Positions 9,196 through 19,000 of a stretch of 64,000 bases of DNA are shown here, one piece after another. Under the pieces are notes generated by a model. That model searched no databases. It saw only the letters and a program-made list of their open reading frames with translations, and was not told where the DNA came from. The stretch comes from Pseudazoarcus pumilus (GTDB taxonomy: Bacteria > Pseudomonadota > Gammaproteobacteria > Burkholderiales > Rhodocyclaceae), in assembly GCF_002872475.1 (NCBI RefSeq), contig NZ_CP025682.1:2170001-2234000 (forward strand). The letters are read 5' to 3'. Numbering within the stretch: the stretch's first letter is position 1; the number at the start of each line of letters is the position of its first letter. The position numbers and the translations under genes are program-made.

Positions 9196-9221
9196 TGTTG
9201 ACGTCCATCCAGAATTGCCCC
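9196..9221 (+). repeat. Left terminal inverted repeat of IS21 element
   Basis: Begins TGTTGACGTCCATCC and matches the reverse complement of the right end (TGTTGATTTCCACGC) at 21 of 26 positions. The shared core CAGAATTG is perfectly kept. Confidence 0.88.
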
Positions 9222-9301
9222 ACTTGCCGGGGTAATTTGCATCGAAATCTGACCCACCTTTGATTGACTACCCTGCTGTGTTTTGGGCGGGGGATCGAGG
9301 A

Positions 9302-10810
9302 GTGATCAAAGTGGGTATGTTGGCCAAGATCAGGCGGATGCATTTCCGCGACCACTTGCCGCTGCGCGAGATCGCGCGGCAAACCGGGCTTTCCCGGAAC
9401 ACCATTCGCAACTGGCTGCGGCACAAGGATGTTGTCGAGCCGCAGTACAAGCGGCTCGAGGCCAGAAGCGTCGTCGATCCGTGGGCAGAGCAACTCGGGC
9501 AGTGGCTCAGGACGGACGGGCATCGGCCAAAGCGCGATCGGCGCACGGCGCGGGCGATGTTCGAGGCGATCCGCGCGCAAGGCTACACGGGCAGCTACAA
9601 CCGGGTGTGCGCGTTCATCAAGCGCTGGCGAACGCAAGAATCGGGCAAGCCGGGCCCCGCGTACGTGCCGCTGAGCTTTGCGCTGGGCGAAGCCTTCCAG
9701 TTCGACTGGAGCACGGAGTACGCCTTCATCGGCGGTCTGCGCCGAAAGCTCGATGTTGCGCACACCAAGCTGTGTGCGAGCCGTGCCTTCTGGCTCACCG
9801 CGTACCCGACGCAAAGCCACGAGATGTTGTTCGACGCGCATGCGCGCGCCTTTGCTGCCTTTGGCGGCGTGCCGCGGCGCGGCATCTACGACAATATGAA
9901 GACGGCCGTCGACAAGGTCGGTCGGGGCAAGGCGCGCGACATCAATCCGCGCTTCTTTGCCATGTGCGGCCATTACCTGTTCGAGCCGGATTTCTGTAAC
10001 CGGGCCGCTGGCTGGGAGAAGGGGCGTGTCGAGAAGAACGTGCAGGATCGGCGTCGCCAGATTTGGCAGCACGCGAGCGAGCGGCGCTGGAAGGATCTGG
10101 ACGAACTGAACGCCTGGCTCGGTGAGCAGTGCCGGCAGGCATGGGCCGACATGGCCAACCCGGAATGGCCGGCGCTGACAATCGCCGAGCTGCTGCAGGA
10201 TGAGTTGATGCAGATGCTGCCCAACCCGCAGCCCTTCGACGGTTATGTCGAGAAACCGGTCCGGGTCACCAGCACGGCGCTCATCCACTTCCAGCGCAAC
10301 CGCTACAGTGTGCCGGCCGAACACGCCCACGCGGTGCTGAGCCTGCGCATCTACCCGAGCCAGTTGCGGTTGGTCGCCGACGCAGGCGAGGTTGCGTGCC
10401 ATGCACGCAGCTTCGAGCGCGATCAGACCTTCTACGACTTCACCCACTACATCGGTGTGGTCGATCGCAAGCCGGGCGCGCTCAGAAACGGCGCACCGTT
10501 TGCCCAGATGCCCGAGCCGCTGCTTCGCCTGCAGCGTCATCTGCTCAAACAGGCCGGTGGCGACCGCGTCATGGCCGATGTGCTCGGCACCATCCCGCGT
10601 CACGGACTGGAGGCCGTGCTGGTGGCGGTCGAACTCGCGCTCGAGTCCGGCCGTCCCAGCGGCGAGCATGTGATGAACGTGCTCGCCCGGCTCAAATCCG
10701 GCATGCCACCGGCCACGCCCGTTGCCACCACGCTCACGGTGCGCGAGCAGCCCCAGCCCGATGTGCATCGCTACGATCGCCTGCGTATGGAGGCCCGACA
10801 TGTCGATTGA
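9302..10810 (+). CDS. istA: IS21 family transposase IstA
   Basis: DDE-type transposase (about 502 residues) that cuts and joins the IS21 ends with help from the IstB ATPase. An N-terminal helix-turn-helix (about 17-42, [19 protein letters not shown]) binds the terminal repeats. The integrase core follows, with candidate catalytic residues Asp135 (FQFDWS), Asp197 (GIYDNMK) and Glu244 (KGRVEKNV). A C-terminal beta-rich region (about 320-440, FQRNRYSVP) is typical of IstA. The GTG at 9302 (VIKVGML) fits the family's usual N-terminus; an ATG at 9317 is the alternative. The end overlaps the istB start by 11 bases, implying coupled translation. The frame is intact, so the element may be active. Confidence 0.93.
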   Translation: MIKVGMLAKIRRMHFRDHLPLREIARQTGLSRNTIRNWLRHKDVVEPQYKRLEARSVVDPWAEQLGQWLRTDGHRPKRDRRTARAMFEAIRAQGYTGSYNRVCAFIKRWRTQESGKPGPAYVPLSFALGEAFQFDWSTEYAFIGGLRRKLDVAHTKLCASRAFWLTAYPTQSHEMLFDAHARAFAAFGGVPRRGIYDNMKTAVDKVGRGKARDINPRFFAMCGHYLFEPDFCNRAAGWEKGRVEKNVQDRRRQIWQHASERRWKDLDELNAWLGEQCRQAWADMANPEWPALTIAELLQDELMQMLPNPQPFDGYVEKPVRVTSTALIHFQRNRYSVPAEHAHAVLSLRIYPSQLRLVADAGEVACHARSFERDQTFYDFTHYIGVVDRKPGALRNGAPFAQMPEPLLRLQRHLLKQAGGDRVMADVLGTIPRHGLEAVLVAVELALESGRPSGEHVMNVLARLKSGMPPATPVATTLTVREQPQPDVHRYDRLRMEARHVD

Positions 10811-11612
10811 ACTGATCGGGCGCCTCAAGGCGCTCAAGCTCCATGGCATGGCACAGTGCTGGCCGGAACTCGTGGCCAAGGCGCATCACAGTGATCTGCC
10901 CCCGGAGCAATGGATGGGGGAGCTCCTGGCCGCTGAGAGCGCGGAGCGCGAAGTGCGCTCGATCGCCTACCAGATGAGCGCAACGCGCTTCCCCGCGCAT
11001 CGGGATCTGGCCGGTTTCGACTTCACGCAGGCGCGAGCCGATGAGGCGTTGGTACGTCGGCTGCACGCTGGCCAGTTCATCACGGCGGCCCACAACGTGG
11101 TGCTGATCGGCGGGCCCGGTACCGGCAAGACGCACCTGGCCACCGCGATCGGCATCGAGGCCGTCCAGCATCTGGGCAAGCGTGTGCGCTTCTTCTCAAC
11201 AGTGGAATTGGTCAATGCCCTGGAGCAGGAAAAGGCCAACGGCAAGGCGGGCCAGTTGGCCTACCGGCTGCTCTACGTCGATCTGGTGATCCTTGATGAG
11301 CTGGGCTACCTGCCGTTTAGCCAAGCCGGCGGCGCCTTGCTCTTCCACCTGCTCTCCAAGCTCTACGAGCACACCAGCGTGATGATCACGACCAACCTGT
11401 CCTTTGCCGAGTGGGACAACGTCTTTGGTGATGCGAAGATGACCACCGCCATGCTCGACCGCCTGACCCATCATTGCCATATCGTCGAGACCGGCAACGA
11501 ATCCTGGCGCTTCAAGACAAGTACGGCCCGGCTGCAGCCGGGCCGTACTCGAACCCCAAAAACACAAGGAGAACAGACACCACAACCCGAAACCGGAACC
11601 AACCCCGCGTAG
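10800..11612 (+). CDS. istB: IS21 family helper ATPase IstB
   Basis: AAA+ (DnaC-like) ATPase of 270 residues that selects target DNA and stimulates IstA. Walker A is GGPGTGKT at 104-111 and Walker B is LVILDE at about 162-167; the later NLSFAEW and [13 protein letters not shown] motifs are family-typical. The start ATG at 10800 lies inside the end of istA. The last 25 or so residues after FKTST are unlike the family and are encoded across a perfect 30-base palindrome (11520-11549), so the functional protein probably needs little of this tail. The start agrees with the family N-terminus ([15 protein letters not shown]). Confidence 0.93.
   Translation: MSIELIGRLKALKLHGMAQCWPELVAKAHHSDLPPEQWMGELLAAESAEREVRSIAYQMSATRFPAHRDLAGFDFTQARADEALVRRLHAGQFITAAHNVVLIGGPGTGKTHLATAIGIEAVQHLGKRVRFFSTVELVNALEQEKANGKAGQLAYRLLYVDLVILDELGYLPFSQAGGALLFHLLSKLYEHTSVMITTNLSFAEWDNVFGDAKMTTAMLDRLTHHCHIVETGNESWRFKTSTARLQPGRTRTPKTQGEQTPQPETGTNPA
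11520..11549. terminator. 30-base perfect palindrome at end of istB
   Basis: A 15-base arm (5' half AGTACGGCCCGGCTG) is followed immediately by its exact reverse complement, with the PstI-like CTGCAG at the centre. It lies in the last codons of istB. In RNA it folds into a very stable hairpin, but no T-run follows directly, so it is not a classical intrinsic terminator. It could slow or end read-through, or act as a transposition-related structure. Confidence 0.5.
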
Positions 11613-11659
11613 CTATACTGTGCGCATAAACCGGTGGGTCAGTTTTAGATGAAAACCCC

Positions 11660-11685
11660 GGGTCAATTCTGCGTGGAAATCAACA
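11660..11685 (-). repeat. Right terminal inverted repeat of IS21 element
   Basis: Reverse complement begins TGTTGATTTCCACGC and pairs with the left end at 9196-9221. It ends in CA, as expected for IS21-type TG...CA termini. Confidence 0.88.
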
Positions 11686-11766
11686 CGCGCGGCCGAGGAG
11701 CCACCGAGTCGGCCATGACGACCTCAAACGGGCCGGAGCATCCACGTTGAAGTCGTCGTTACCGCA

Positions 11767-12432
11767 TCAGGGCGGCGGGAGGCAAATTCCAGCTGGCTCG
11801 GAACACGTGGATCCTCCCCCGCAGCTGCCGCAACTTCCCCCGCAGCCATCCGAACCACAGGATTTTCCGCTGCAATCTGGCACACACTGTCCAGCGCAAC
11901 CAGGGTAGTTTGTGCTGCAGACTTGGCTGTCGGTGAGTTGAAGACCCACATTGCACGCGTTGAGCGGTGCCGGGTCTGGAGTGGCGAGTGCGCCACCGCT
12001 GCACGACGGCGGGACGATATCCACGATCCGAAGTGTCGTGCCACTGCTGTTCTCGAAACCCTGCGACCCGGCCGGTAGGGCAATCGTACCCCCGGATGGC
12101 TGGTTGAGTTGGAAATAAGCAATCGCGTAAGCACGTTCGACGATCGGCATCGCCGGCACGAGCAACGTTCCCCCACCAGGGAGCAATAGGAAGAAAGCGG
12201 TCCGACTACGATTGCGGCGCATCGCCAGGAAACCTGCAAGAGCCAGGCCCAACGCGAGGATAACGGTTGCGATGACACCCAGTGAAGGTATGGGTGTTGC
12301 CGCCGCAGCGTTGTATGTCAGCGAACCATCGACGTCCTGCTGAGCGAAAGCATCAACACTCGCAATCGACATGGCGATGCAGGCGTTCGCACTCAGCAAT
12401 CGACGTGATACGACTCGACCTTCGTGACCCAT
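11767..12432 (-). CDS. Secreted 'midcut' type protein with internal IPTL-like sorting signal
   Basis: Predicted exported protein of 221 residues whose sorting-like signal is internal rather than terminal. A signal peptide ends near AFAQQD (28-33). A short linker follows, then IPSLG at 48-52, a hydrophobic segment at 53-70 and a basic cluster MRRNRSR at 71-77. This copies the IPTL-CTERM pattern near the start of the mature chain. About 145 residues follow, ending in a Cys-rich region (172-217) with CSGKSCGSDGCGGSCGSC, a pattern known from secreted proteins of myxobacteria. The layout matches proteins described as cut in the middle by exosortase H. ATG 12432 follows AGGAG by 7 bases; longer starts up to 12582 lack signal character. 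It sits directly beside the IS21 element and ends 82 bases from it. Confidence 0.72.
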   Translation of the reverse strand: MGHEGRVVSRRLLSANACIAMSIASVDAFAQQDVDGSLTYNAAAATPIPSLGVIATVILALGLALAGFLAMRRNRSRTAFFLLLPGGGTLLVPAMPIVERAYAIAYFQLNQPSGGTIALPAGSQGFENSSGTTLRIVDIVPPSCSGGALATPDPAPLNACNVGLQLTDSQVCSTNYPGCAGQCVPDCSGKSCGSDGCGGSCGSCGGGSTCSEPAGICLPPP

Positions 12433-12626
12433 CTCCTCACTCCTCATCTCAATGCAGCAGTCTGATGGGCCAGCCGACTGACGTCGATCGGCGCTTTGTG
12501 AAGATGATGCACGAATCCTTGAACCCTGGAAGGCCCAAAGCGCGACGGTGTTGTGAAAATGGCAATGGTTCGTCACTCCCACGCTAAAATCGGCAGATAC
12601 TGATTTACCTGCGGAGCCGGTTGTCC

Positions 12627-14168
12627 ATGCGCTTTTCGGTCACGATCACCAACAACCGGACCCAGTGGCTGCTGCTGAGCGTCGTCCTGATCTCTTTTGC
12701 GTCACTGATCGCAGCTTCGCTCTTCTACGAACGGAGCAGGGTAATCGAGGAGCAGCGCCAGCGGCTCATCACCAAGGCGCGCGTCGTCGACGAGAACATC
12801 GTCCGGCAGCTGGAGGGCGTTCGCAACGGGCTGCAATCGATCCTGGCGGACCTCGAATATTTCGATCACTTCAAGGCGCGACAGCATCTCCTGGGCCTGC
12901 GTCTGAAAGCCTTGAGCGACGCGATGCCAGGCGTTCGCACCCTGAACGTCCTCGACGCCAGCGGCACGGTCATCGCGAGCAACCGCGCCGAACTGGCCGG
13001 CAAGAATTTTGCCGACCGGCAGTATTTCACGATGCTCACCCAAACGCCCGACCCGGGCGACCTGTATCTGTCGCAACCCTTCGCGTCGGTTCTTGGCGCC
13101 TACTCGATGAACCTAGTGCAGGTGTCGACCAACGAAGGCGGCGCGATCGAGCGGGTCGTGACGGCGACGCTGGACCCGGAGTTCTTTCAGGTCTTGCTGT
13201 CCTCGGTGCGTTTTGCCGACGACGTGTGGGTGGCCCTGGCCCATGTCAAGGGTGTGCTGGCCCTGCACTTGCCCGAGCGTCGCGATTTGCTCGGCGTAGA
13301 CCTGAACACGCCCGGAAGCCTGTTCAGACAGCACGTCGACGGCGCAGAACCGTCCTCCTTTCTCACCGGCCCGGTGAAGACCACGGGCGAGAACGCGTGG
13401 ATGGCGCAGCGCACGATCACCGCACCCCATTTGCGCATGCGCGGCGCACTCGTGGTGGCGGCGGCACGCAGCGCCGACCGGGCGCTGGAACCCTGGGACC
13501 AGATCGCGAAGCTCGGCCTGGGTGTCGTCGCGCTGGTTTCTCTCATTTCCGCCGTGACCCTGTGGCAAACGCAGCGCAATCGCGCCCGGGCAATGGCGGT
13601 TCTGGCGCATGAGGAGGCACTCCGACACCAGGCCGAACAGGAGGTGCGGCAGATGGCGTTCTACGACGCACTGACCCATCTGCCGAATCGACGGCTGCTG
13701 CTCGACCGGATGAGCCAGCAGCAGGCGGCGAGCGTGCGTCACGGGCGCTACAGCGCGCTGCTGTTTCTCGATCTGGACGGTTTCAAGCAGCTCAATGACC
13801 GCCATGGTCACGATCGTGGCGATCGATTGCTCGAACAGGTCGCCCAGCGCCTGCAGGGCGAAATCCGACAGGAGGACACGGCTGCCCGCTGGGCCGGCGA
13901 CGAGTTCATCGTCATGTTGTCGGAACTCAGCGGCGATGCCGAGGACGCCAGCCAACGCGCTGCACAGGTGGCGGCGAAGATCCTCGCCTCCCTCGCCCGG
14001 GAGTACGACCTCGACGGACTCGCCTACCGCTGCACCGCGAGCATGGGTGTGGCCCTGTTCGGGGGCGAGAAGGAGCCGCTCGACGAGATCATCAAGCGCG
14101 CCGACAAGGCGATGTACCAGGCCAAGGCCTCGGGCCGCAACGCGTTTGCCAGCGCCGCCCCGGGATGA
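12627..14168 (+). CDS. Membrane-bound diguanylate cyclase with periplasmic sensor
   Basis: Predicted c-di-GMP synthase of 513 residues. TM1 (about 14-34) and TM2 (about 288-310) flank a roughly 250-residue periplasmic domain of Cache type (contains LNVLDASGTVIASN and NFADRQYF). A short linker leads to a GGDEF domain (about 342-510). The active-site loop reads AGDEF (423-427), a variant seen in working cyclases. An inhibitory-site motif RQED (414-417) lies five residues before it, so product feedback is likely. ATG 12627 is chosen because GGAG lies about 10 bases upstream; a TTG 6 bases earlier is possible. It is first of three co-oriented signalling genes, but gaps of 147 and 64 bases leave an operon uncertain. 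Ligand unknown. Confidence 0.88.
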   Translation: MRFSVTITNNRTQWLLLSVVLISFASLIAASLFYERSRVIEEQRQRLITKARVVDENIVRQLEGVRNGLQSILADLEYFDHFKARQHLLGLRLKALSDAMPGVRTLNVLDASGTVIASNRAELAGKNFADRQYFTMLTQTPDPGDLYLSQPFASVLGAYSMNLVQVSTNEGGAIERVVTATLDPEFFQVLLSSVRFADDVWVALAHVKGVLALHLPERRDLLGVDLNTPGSLFRQHVDGAEPSSFLTGPVKTTGENAWMAQRTITAPHLRMRGALVVAAARSADRALEPWDQIAKLGLGVVALVSLISAVTLWQTQRNRARAMAVLAHEEALRHQAEQEVRQMAFYDALTHLPNRRLLLDRMSQQQAASVRHGRYSALLFLDLDGFKQLNDRHGHDRGDRLLEQVAQRLQGEIRQEDTAARWAGDEFIVMLSELSGDAEDASQRAAQVAAKILASLAREYDLDGLAYRCTASMGVALFGGEKEPLDEIIKRADKAMYQAKASGRNAFASAAPG

Positions 14169-14315
14169 CGTGCTGCAACTGACGCATGCGCTGTCATGGC
14201 CCGCCGGACAGGCATTGGCGCAAGCTAAAGAATCGAACCGCCACGCCGATAACAAGCGTAGATGCGGCCTTGCGGTTGTCCGCCCTGAGCCGCACAAACT
14301 TTCCGGGAGTCGCCG

Positions 14316-15971
14316 ATGCGCAACAATCAGCCTGTCACCAACGTCGAGACGCCCGTTCCCGAGGGACGCTTCATCTACAGCCGCACGGATCTGACCGGCA
14401 CCATCGTCGCGGCCAACGATCTGTTCGTCGAGCTTTCCGGCTTCTCGCGTGAGGAACTGCTCGGCGCGCCACACAACCTCGTGCGTCACCCCGATATGCC
14501 CACGGCAGCCTTCGCCGACCTGTGGGGCGCACTGAAGGCGGGCAACCCCTGGGCCGGCTACGTCAAGAACCGGCGCAAGGACGGCGGCTTCTACTGGGTG
14601 CATGCGTTCGCCTCGCCGGTGCGCGAGAACGGCAAGATCACCGGCTACGAATCGGTGCGCCGCACCGTGTCGGCCGATCTGAAGCCCAAACTGGAATCGG
14701 CCTACCGCAAGGTGCGCGAGGGACGCACGCTGACGGTGGAGCGCGGTCGCGTGGTACGCAAGGGCCTGACCGGTCGGATTGGGGGGCTGAGCCTGCGCAT
14801 CAAGCTACAGGCCGCACTCGCTGCGGTCGCCATACTCCTGCTGGGCCTGTTCCTTGAGGGCATCGAAGGGATGGGCGGCTTTGCGCAGTTCCTGCACGCG
14901 ACCGAGGGCTGGGCGTTGCTGGCGACCTTCGTCGCTGCGCTGATGATCCTTGGCTACGTGTCGCTGGGCCTCGTCCCGACGGCGATGCGTGATCTGCGCA
15001 CGTTGCGCGACACGATGAACCACACCCAGCACGACGGCGATCTGCGCCGTGTGGTGCCGTGCATGCGACGCGACGAGATCGGCGAGATTTCCGATGCCTA
15101 CAACGCCATGATGGCCAATCTGCAAGCCATCCTGATCAATGTTCAAGGGGCCGCACGGGAGACGCAGACCCAGTCGGGAGCACTGTCGCTGACCATCGAC
15201 GGCATCTCGCAAAGCACTGGCGCCACCAGCGAAGCAGCAGCTTCCACCGCAGCCGCCGTGGAACAGGTGACGGTCGCCATCAACGAGGTGGCCAACAACG
15301 TCAAGGACACCGCCGAGTCCGCGCGCAAGAGCGCGCACGACGCCCACGAAGGCATCCAGACCGCCGAGCGCGCAGCCGCACAGATCCGCGAACTGGCCGC
15401 GAACGTTCGGGACACGACCCAGACCATGGAGCAGCTGTCACATTCATCGCAGGAGATCGGCAAGATCGTCGCGGTGATCTCGGAGATCGCCGCACAGACC
15501 AATCTACTCGCCCTGAACGCCGCCATCGAGGCTGCGCGCGCCGGCGAATCGGGCCGCGGTTTCGCCGTCGTCGCCGACGAGGTACGCAAGCTCGCCGAGC
15601 GCACCAGCCAGTCGACGACCGAGATCACCGGCATCATCGAGGCGCTGGCCGAGGAGACGCGTACAGCCGTCACCGCAGTCGAACGCGGCGAGGAGCAGGT
15701 AGAGGTCAGCGTCGAGAGCGTGCTGTCGACGGCCAGGGCGCTGGCCGAGATCAAGACCTCGGCCGAACAGACGCTGCAACTGATCGACGGCATCGAACTG
15801 GCCACCCGCGAACAGTCGAGCGCCGCGAACGAGATTGCGCACAACGTCGAACAGATCGCGCAGAGATCCGAGGACAGCGCGGAAGCCGTCATGCACGTTG
15901 CGCAATCCTCCGGTACGCTTGCCGACGTAGCGACCGGATTGAATGAGACGCTGGCTCGCGTGAAGGTATAG
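14316..15971 (+). CDS. Aer-like methyl-accepting chemotaxis protein with N-terminal PAS
   Basis: Chemoreceptor of 551 residues built like the aerotaxis receptor Aer. A cytoplasmic PAS domain (about 20-125, [20 protein letters not shown], then VRHPDMP and [15 protein letters not shown]) is followed by two close hydrophobic segments (about 165-185 and 195-222) with almost no periplasmic loop. A HAMP-like linker and a signalling domain (about 290-550) come next, with the conserved hairpin tip [20 protein letters not shown]. The RHPDMP and GGFYWV segments are those of FAD-type Aer PAS domains, so redox or oxygen sensing is likely. GGGAG precedes ATG 14316. The next gene downstream, 64 bases away, makes and breaks c-di-GMP and also carries an oxygen-type PAS, which suggests a shared energy-taxis theme. 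Confidence 0.9.
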   Translation: MRNNQPVTNVETPVPEGRFIYSRTDLTGTIVAANDLFVELSGFSREELLGAPHNLVRHPDMPTAAFADLWGALKAGNPWAGYVKNRRKDGGFYWVHAFASPVRENGKITGYESVRRTVSADLKPKLESAYRKVREGRTLTVERGRVVRKGLTGRIGGLSLRIKLQAALAAVAILLLGLFLEGIEGMGGFAQFLHATEGWALLATFVAALMILGYVSLGLVPTAMRDLRTLRDTMNHTQHDGDLRRVVPCMRRDEIGEISDAYNAMMANLQAILINVQGAARETQTQSGALSLTIDGISQSTGATSEAAASTAAAVEQVTVAINEVANNVKDTAESARKSAHDAHEGIQTAERAAAQIRELAANVRDTTQTMEQLSHSSQEIGKIVAVISEIAAQTNLLALNAAIEAARAGESGRGFAVVADEVRKLAERTSQSTTEITGIIEALAEETRTAVTAVERGEEQVEVSVESVLSTARALAEIKTSAEQTLQLIDGIELATREQSSAANEIAHNVEQIAQRSEDSAEAVMHVAQSSGTLADVATGLNETLARVKV

Positions 15972-16035
15972 GTGCTTTGCGCGATCGGTCGCCGTCCGGT
16001 GGGATCCTCCGACGGGCGATCCTGGAGCGTGATCG

Positions 16036-19000
16036 ATGCAGCCACCCGAACCGACCGATGATGAAGACGAGCGTCTGGCCGCGCTCCACAACCTGAGCCT
16101 GCTCGACACCTCGCCCGAAGAGCGGTTCGATCGCATCACGCGGCTCGCGCGCTCGCATTTCGGTGTCTCGATCTGCCTCGTCTCGCTGATCGATGAGACA
16201 CGCCAGTGGTTCAAGTCCCGCTGCGGGCTGGATTCGGAGCAGACACCGCGCGAAGTGTCTTTTTGCGGACACGCCATCCACGGTGATGACCTCTTCGAGG
16301 TCTCCGACGCGACGGCCGATCCGCGCTTCGCCGACAATCCGCTCGTCACCGGTCCGCCGTACGTCCGCTTCTACGCCGGCGTACCGCTGTCGACGGCCGA
16401 CGGCTACAAGATCGGCACACTGTGCCTGATCGACAAGAGGCCCCGCCACCTGTACCCACGCGAGCGCGAACATCTGCGCGACTACGCGGCGATGGTCGAG
16501 CAGGAGATCAACGATCTGCGCGGCGAGCGTCTGCGCCACGAGCTGGCCGCGAGCCAGCGCCGCTCGCACGCGCTGCTGGGCGCCTTCCCCGACATGGTGT
16601 TCGTGATCAGTCGCAGCGGGACCTTCATCGATTGTCTGCATCACGAGGATCTGCTGCGACCACGTGAAGAGGTTCTCGGGCGTCACTTGGGCGAGATCCT
16701 GCCGACCGCACTCGCCAACCGGATGTGTTCGCACCTGAACGAAGCCTTTCGTACGGGCGCGGAGACGCGCTTCGAGTACGAACTGCCCTTTCCTGAGGGC
16801 GTGCGCGCGTTCGAGGCGCGCCTGTGCCCGCTCGACGACGAGGAAGTGCTGGTCATCGCGCGTAACGCCACGCTCGAGCGCGAGCGCGCCGCCGAACACC
16901 AGCGTCTGGCCGAAGTCGCGCGTCAGACCACCAACGGGGTCATGATCACCGACGCGCAAGGGCGGGTGGAGTGGCTTAACGAATCCTTCACCCGCATCAC
17001 CGGCTACACGCTGGACGAGATGCGCGGCAAGGTTCCCGGACAGATCCTTCAAGGCCCCGACACCGATCCTGCCGTGGTCGTGCAAATGCGCGAAGCTTTG
17101 CGCGAACAGCGCGCCTTCGACGTCGAACTGATCAACTACACGCACGAGGCCCGGCCCTACTGGATCCGCATCTCGTGCAGCCCGCTACGCGATGCGGCGG
17201 GGACCCTTCAGGGTTACATCGCCATCGAGACCGACATCACGCACGAGAAGGAGGCCGAGGAGCGACTGGGACGCTCCGGGCAGCTGCTGAGCGCAGTGGC
17301 CGATGCCAACCGGATCGGCATCTGGCAGTGGAATGTCACCACCGATGCGTTCGAGGTCAACGACACGTGGATCGAACTGGTCGGCTACACCTGCGCGGAA
17401 CTGGGCGAGATCACCTTTCAGACCTGGGAGCGACTCACGCACCCGGATGATCTCGCGCATTGCCAGCAGTGTCTGCATCGCCACTTTTCCGGCGAGTTGG
17501 ACTACTACGACGAAGACATCCGGATGCGCCACAAGGCGGGGCACTGGGTGTGGATCAACACCCGCGGCAACCTCGTCTCGCGCCTCGAGAACGGCGCACC
17601 GGGGCTGATGCTCGGCACGCACATCGACATCACCGAGCGGCGCGAACTTGAACAGCGCCTGGCCGCCGAGCAGCGACTGCTCTCCCAGATTCTCAAGACC
17701 AACGTGTCGGCCATCACCGTGCTCGACGAGCACGGCACCATCGTCTTCGCCAACGATGCCGCCTCGCGCATTCTCTCGCCCGACCGCAGCCCGGTGGTGG
17801 GCCGCAGCTATGCGTGTGATCGGTGTCGCATCACGGACCTGGAAGGTCGCGTGCTGTCGCCCGAGGATCTGCCGCATGCGCAGTTGTTGCGCGCGGACAA
17901 AGCGATCCGTGACTTCCGTCACGTCATGGAATTCCCCGACGGCGAGCGCGTCATCCTGTCGGTCAATGGCACGCGGCTCGAATCCGGCGATGAGGAGGGC
18001 TTGCGCTTCGTACTCTCGATCTCCGACATCACCACGGAGGTTTCGACCAAGCGCGCGCTCAGCGACCGGTCCAAGCAGATGCGCGCGGTCGTCGACAACA
18101 TCCTCGACGCCATCGTCACGATCGACGCCTACGGCCACATCGAGTCCTTCAACCCTGCGGCCGAGCGCATCTTTGCGTACTCCGCATCCGAGGTGCTGGG
18201 CAAGAATGTCTCCATGCTCATGCCCGAGCCGCATCGCTCACACCACGACGAGTACATCGCCAACTACCTCAAGACCCATCAGGCGAAGGTCATCGGAGCG
18301 AGTCGGGAACTGGAAGGGCGGCGCAGCAACGGCAACATCTTCCCGATGGAACTGCGCATCTCGGAGTACATGCGCGACGGCATGATCTATTTCGTCGGCA
18401 TGATGCGCGATATCACCAAGCGACGGGCGGCCGAGGCGCAGATCAACCAGCTTGCCTTCTACGATGCGCTCACCGGGCTGCCCAACCGCCGCCTGCTGAT
18501 TGATCGCCTCGGGCAGGTGATCGCCGCGATCCGACGCCGGCACGCGCACGCTGCGTTGTTGTTCATCGATCTCGACAACTTCAAGATGCTCAACGACAGC
18601 GCCGGCCACGACAAGGGCGACGAGTTGCTCAAGCAGATCGCCCAGCGTCTGAGCGAGTGCGTGCGAGGCGGCGACACCGTGGCGCGCATCGGCGGGGACG
18701 AGTTCGTCGTGCTGGTGCACGACCTGAGCCTCGAGCCGGCCGATGCAATCCACCAGGCCGAGTTCGTCGCGGAGAAGGTGCAACGCGCGCTGACCCGGCC
18801 CTTCCTGCTTGAAGGCGTCGAGCACTACAGCAGCGGCAGCATCGGCGTGACGCTCATCGACGAGACCGCGGACTCGCTCGAACTGATCCTCAAACAGGCC
18901 GATCTGGCGATGTACGAAGCCAAGACCAGTGGCGACAACACCATCCGCTTCTTCGATCCGCAGATGCAGATCGCGGTCGAAGAGCGCGCCAAGCTCGAGA

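Larger units (their letters stand above)
9196..11685 (+). mobile_element. IS21-family insertion sequence
   Basis: A complete-looking 2490-base element with istA and istB overlapping by 11 bases, the IS21 hallmark. Terminal inverted repeats start with TGTTGA at both ends (9196-9221 and 11660-11685, 21 of 26 matching). Subterminal copies of CTGACCCACC in inverted orientation (9249-9258 and 11633-11642) give the multiple transposase-binding repeats typical of the family. It interrupts the deacetylase gene at its EGGYN codons. No target duplication is seen: the left flank ends gctacaac and the right flank begins cgcgcggc. This suggests a deletion or rearrangement next to the element after insertion. 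Confidence 0.93.

Noticed and set aside
8945-10879. 644-codon open frame on the minus strand opposite istA
   Set aside because: It is a shadow of istA in GC-rich DNA. Its product is low in family features, while istA has the transposase motifs.
9196-11685. Target-site duplication of the IS21 element
   Set aside because: The flanks gctacaac and cgcgcggc do not match for any length of 4-8 bases.
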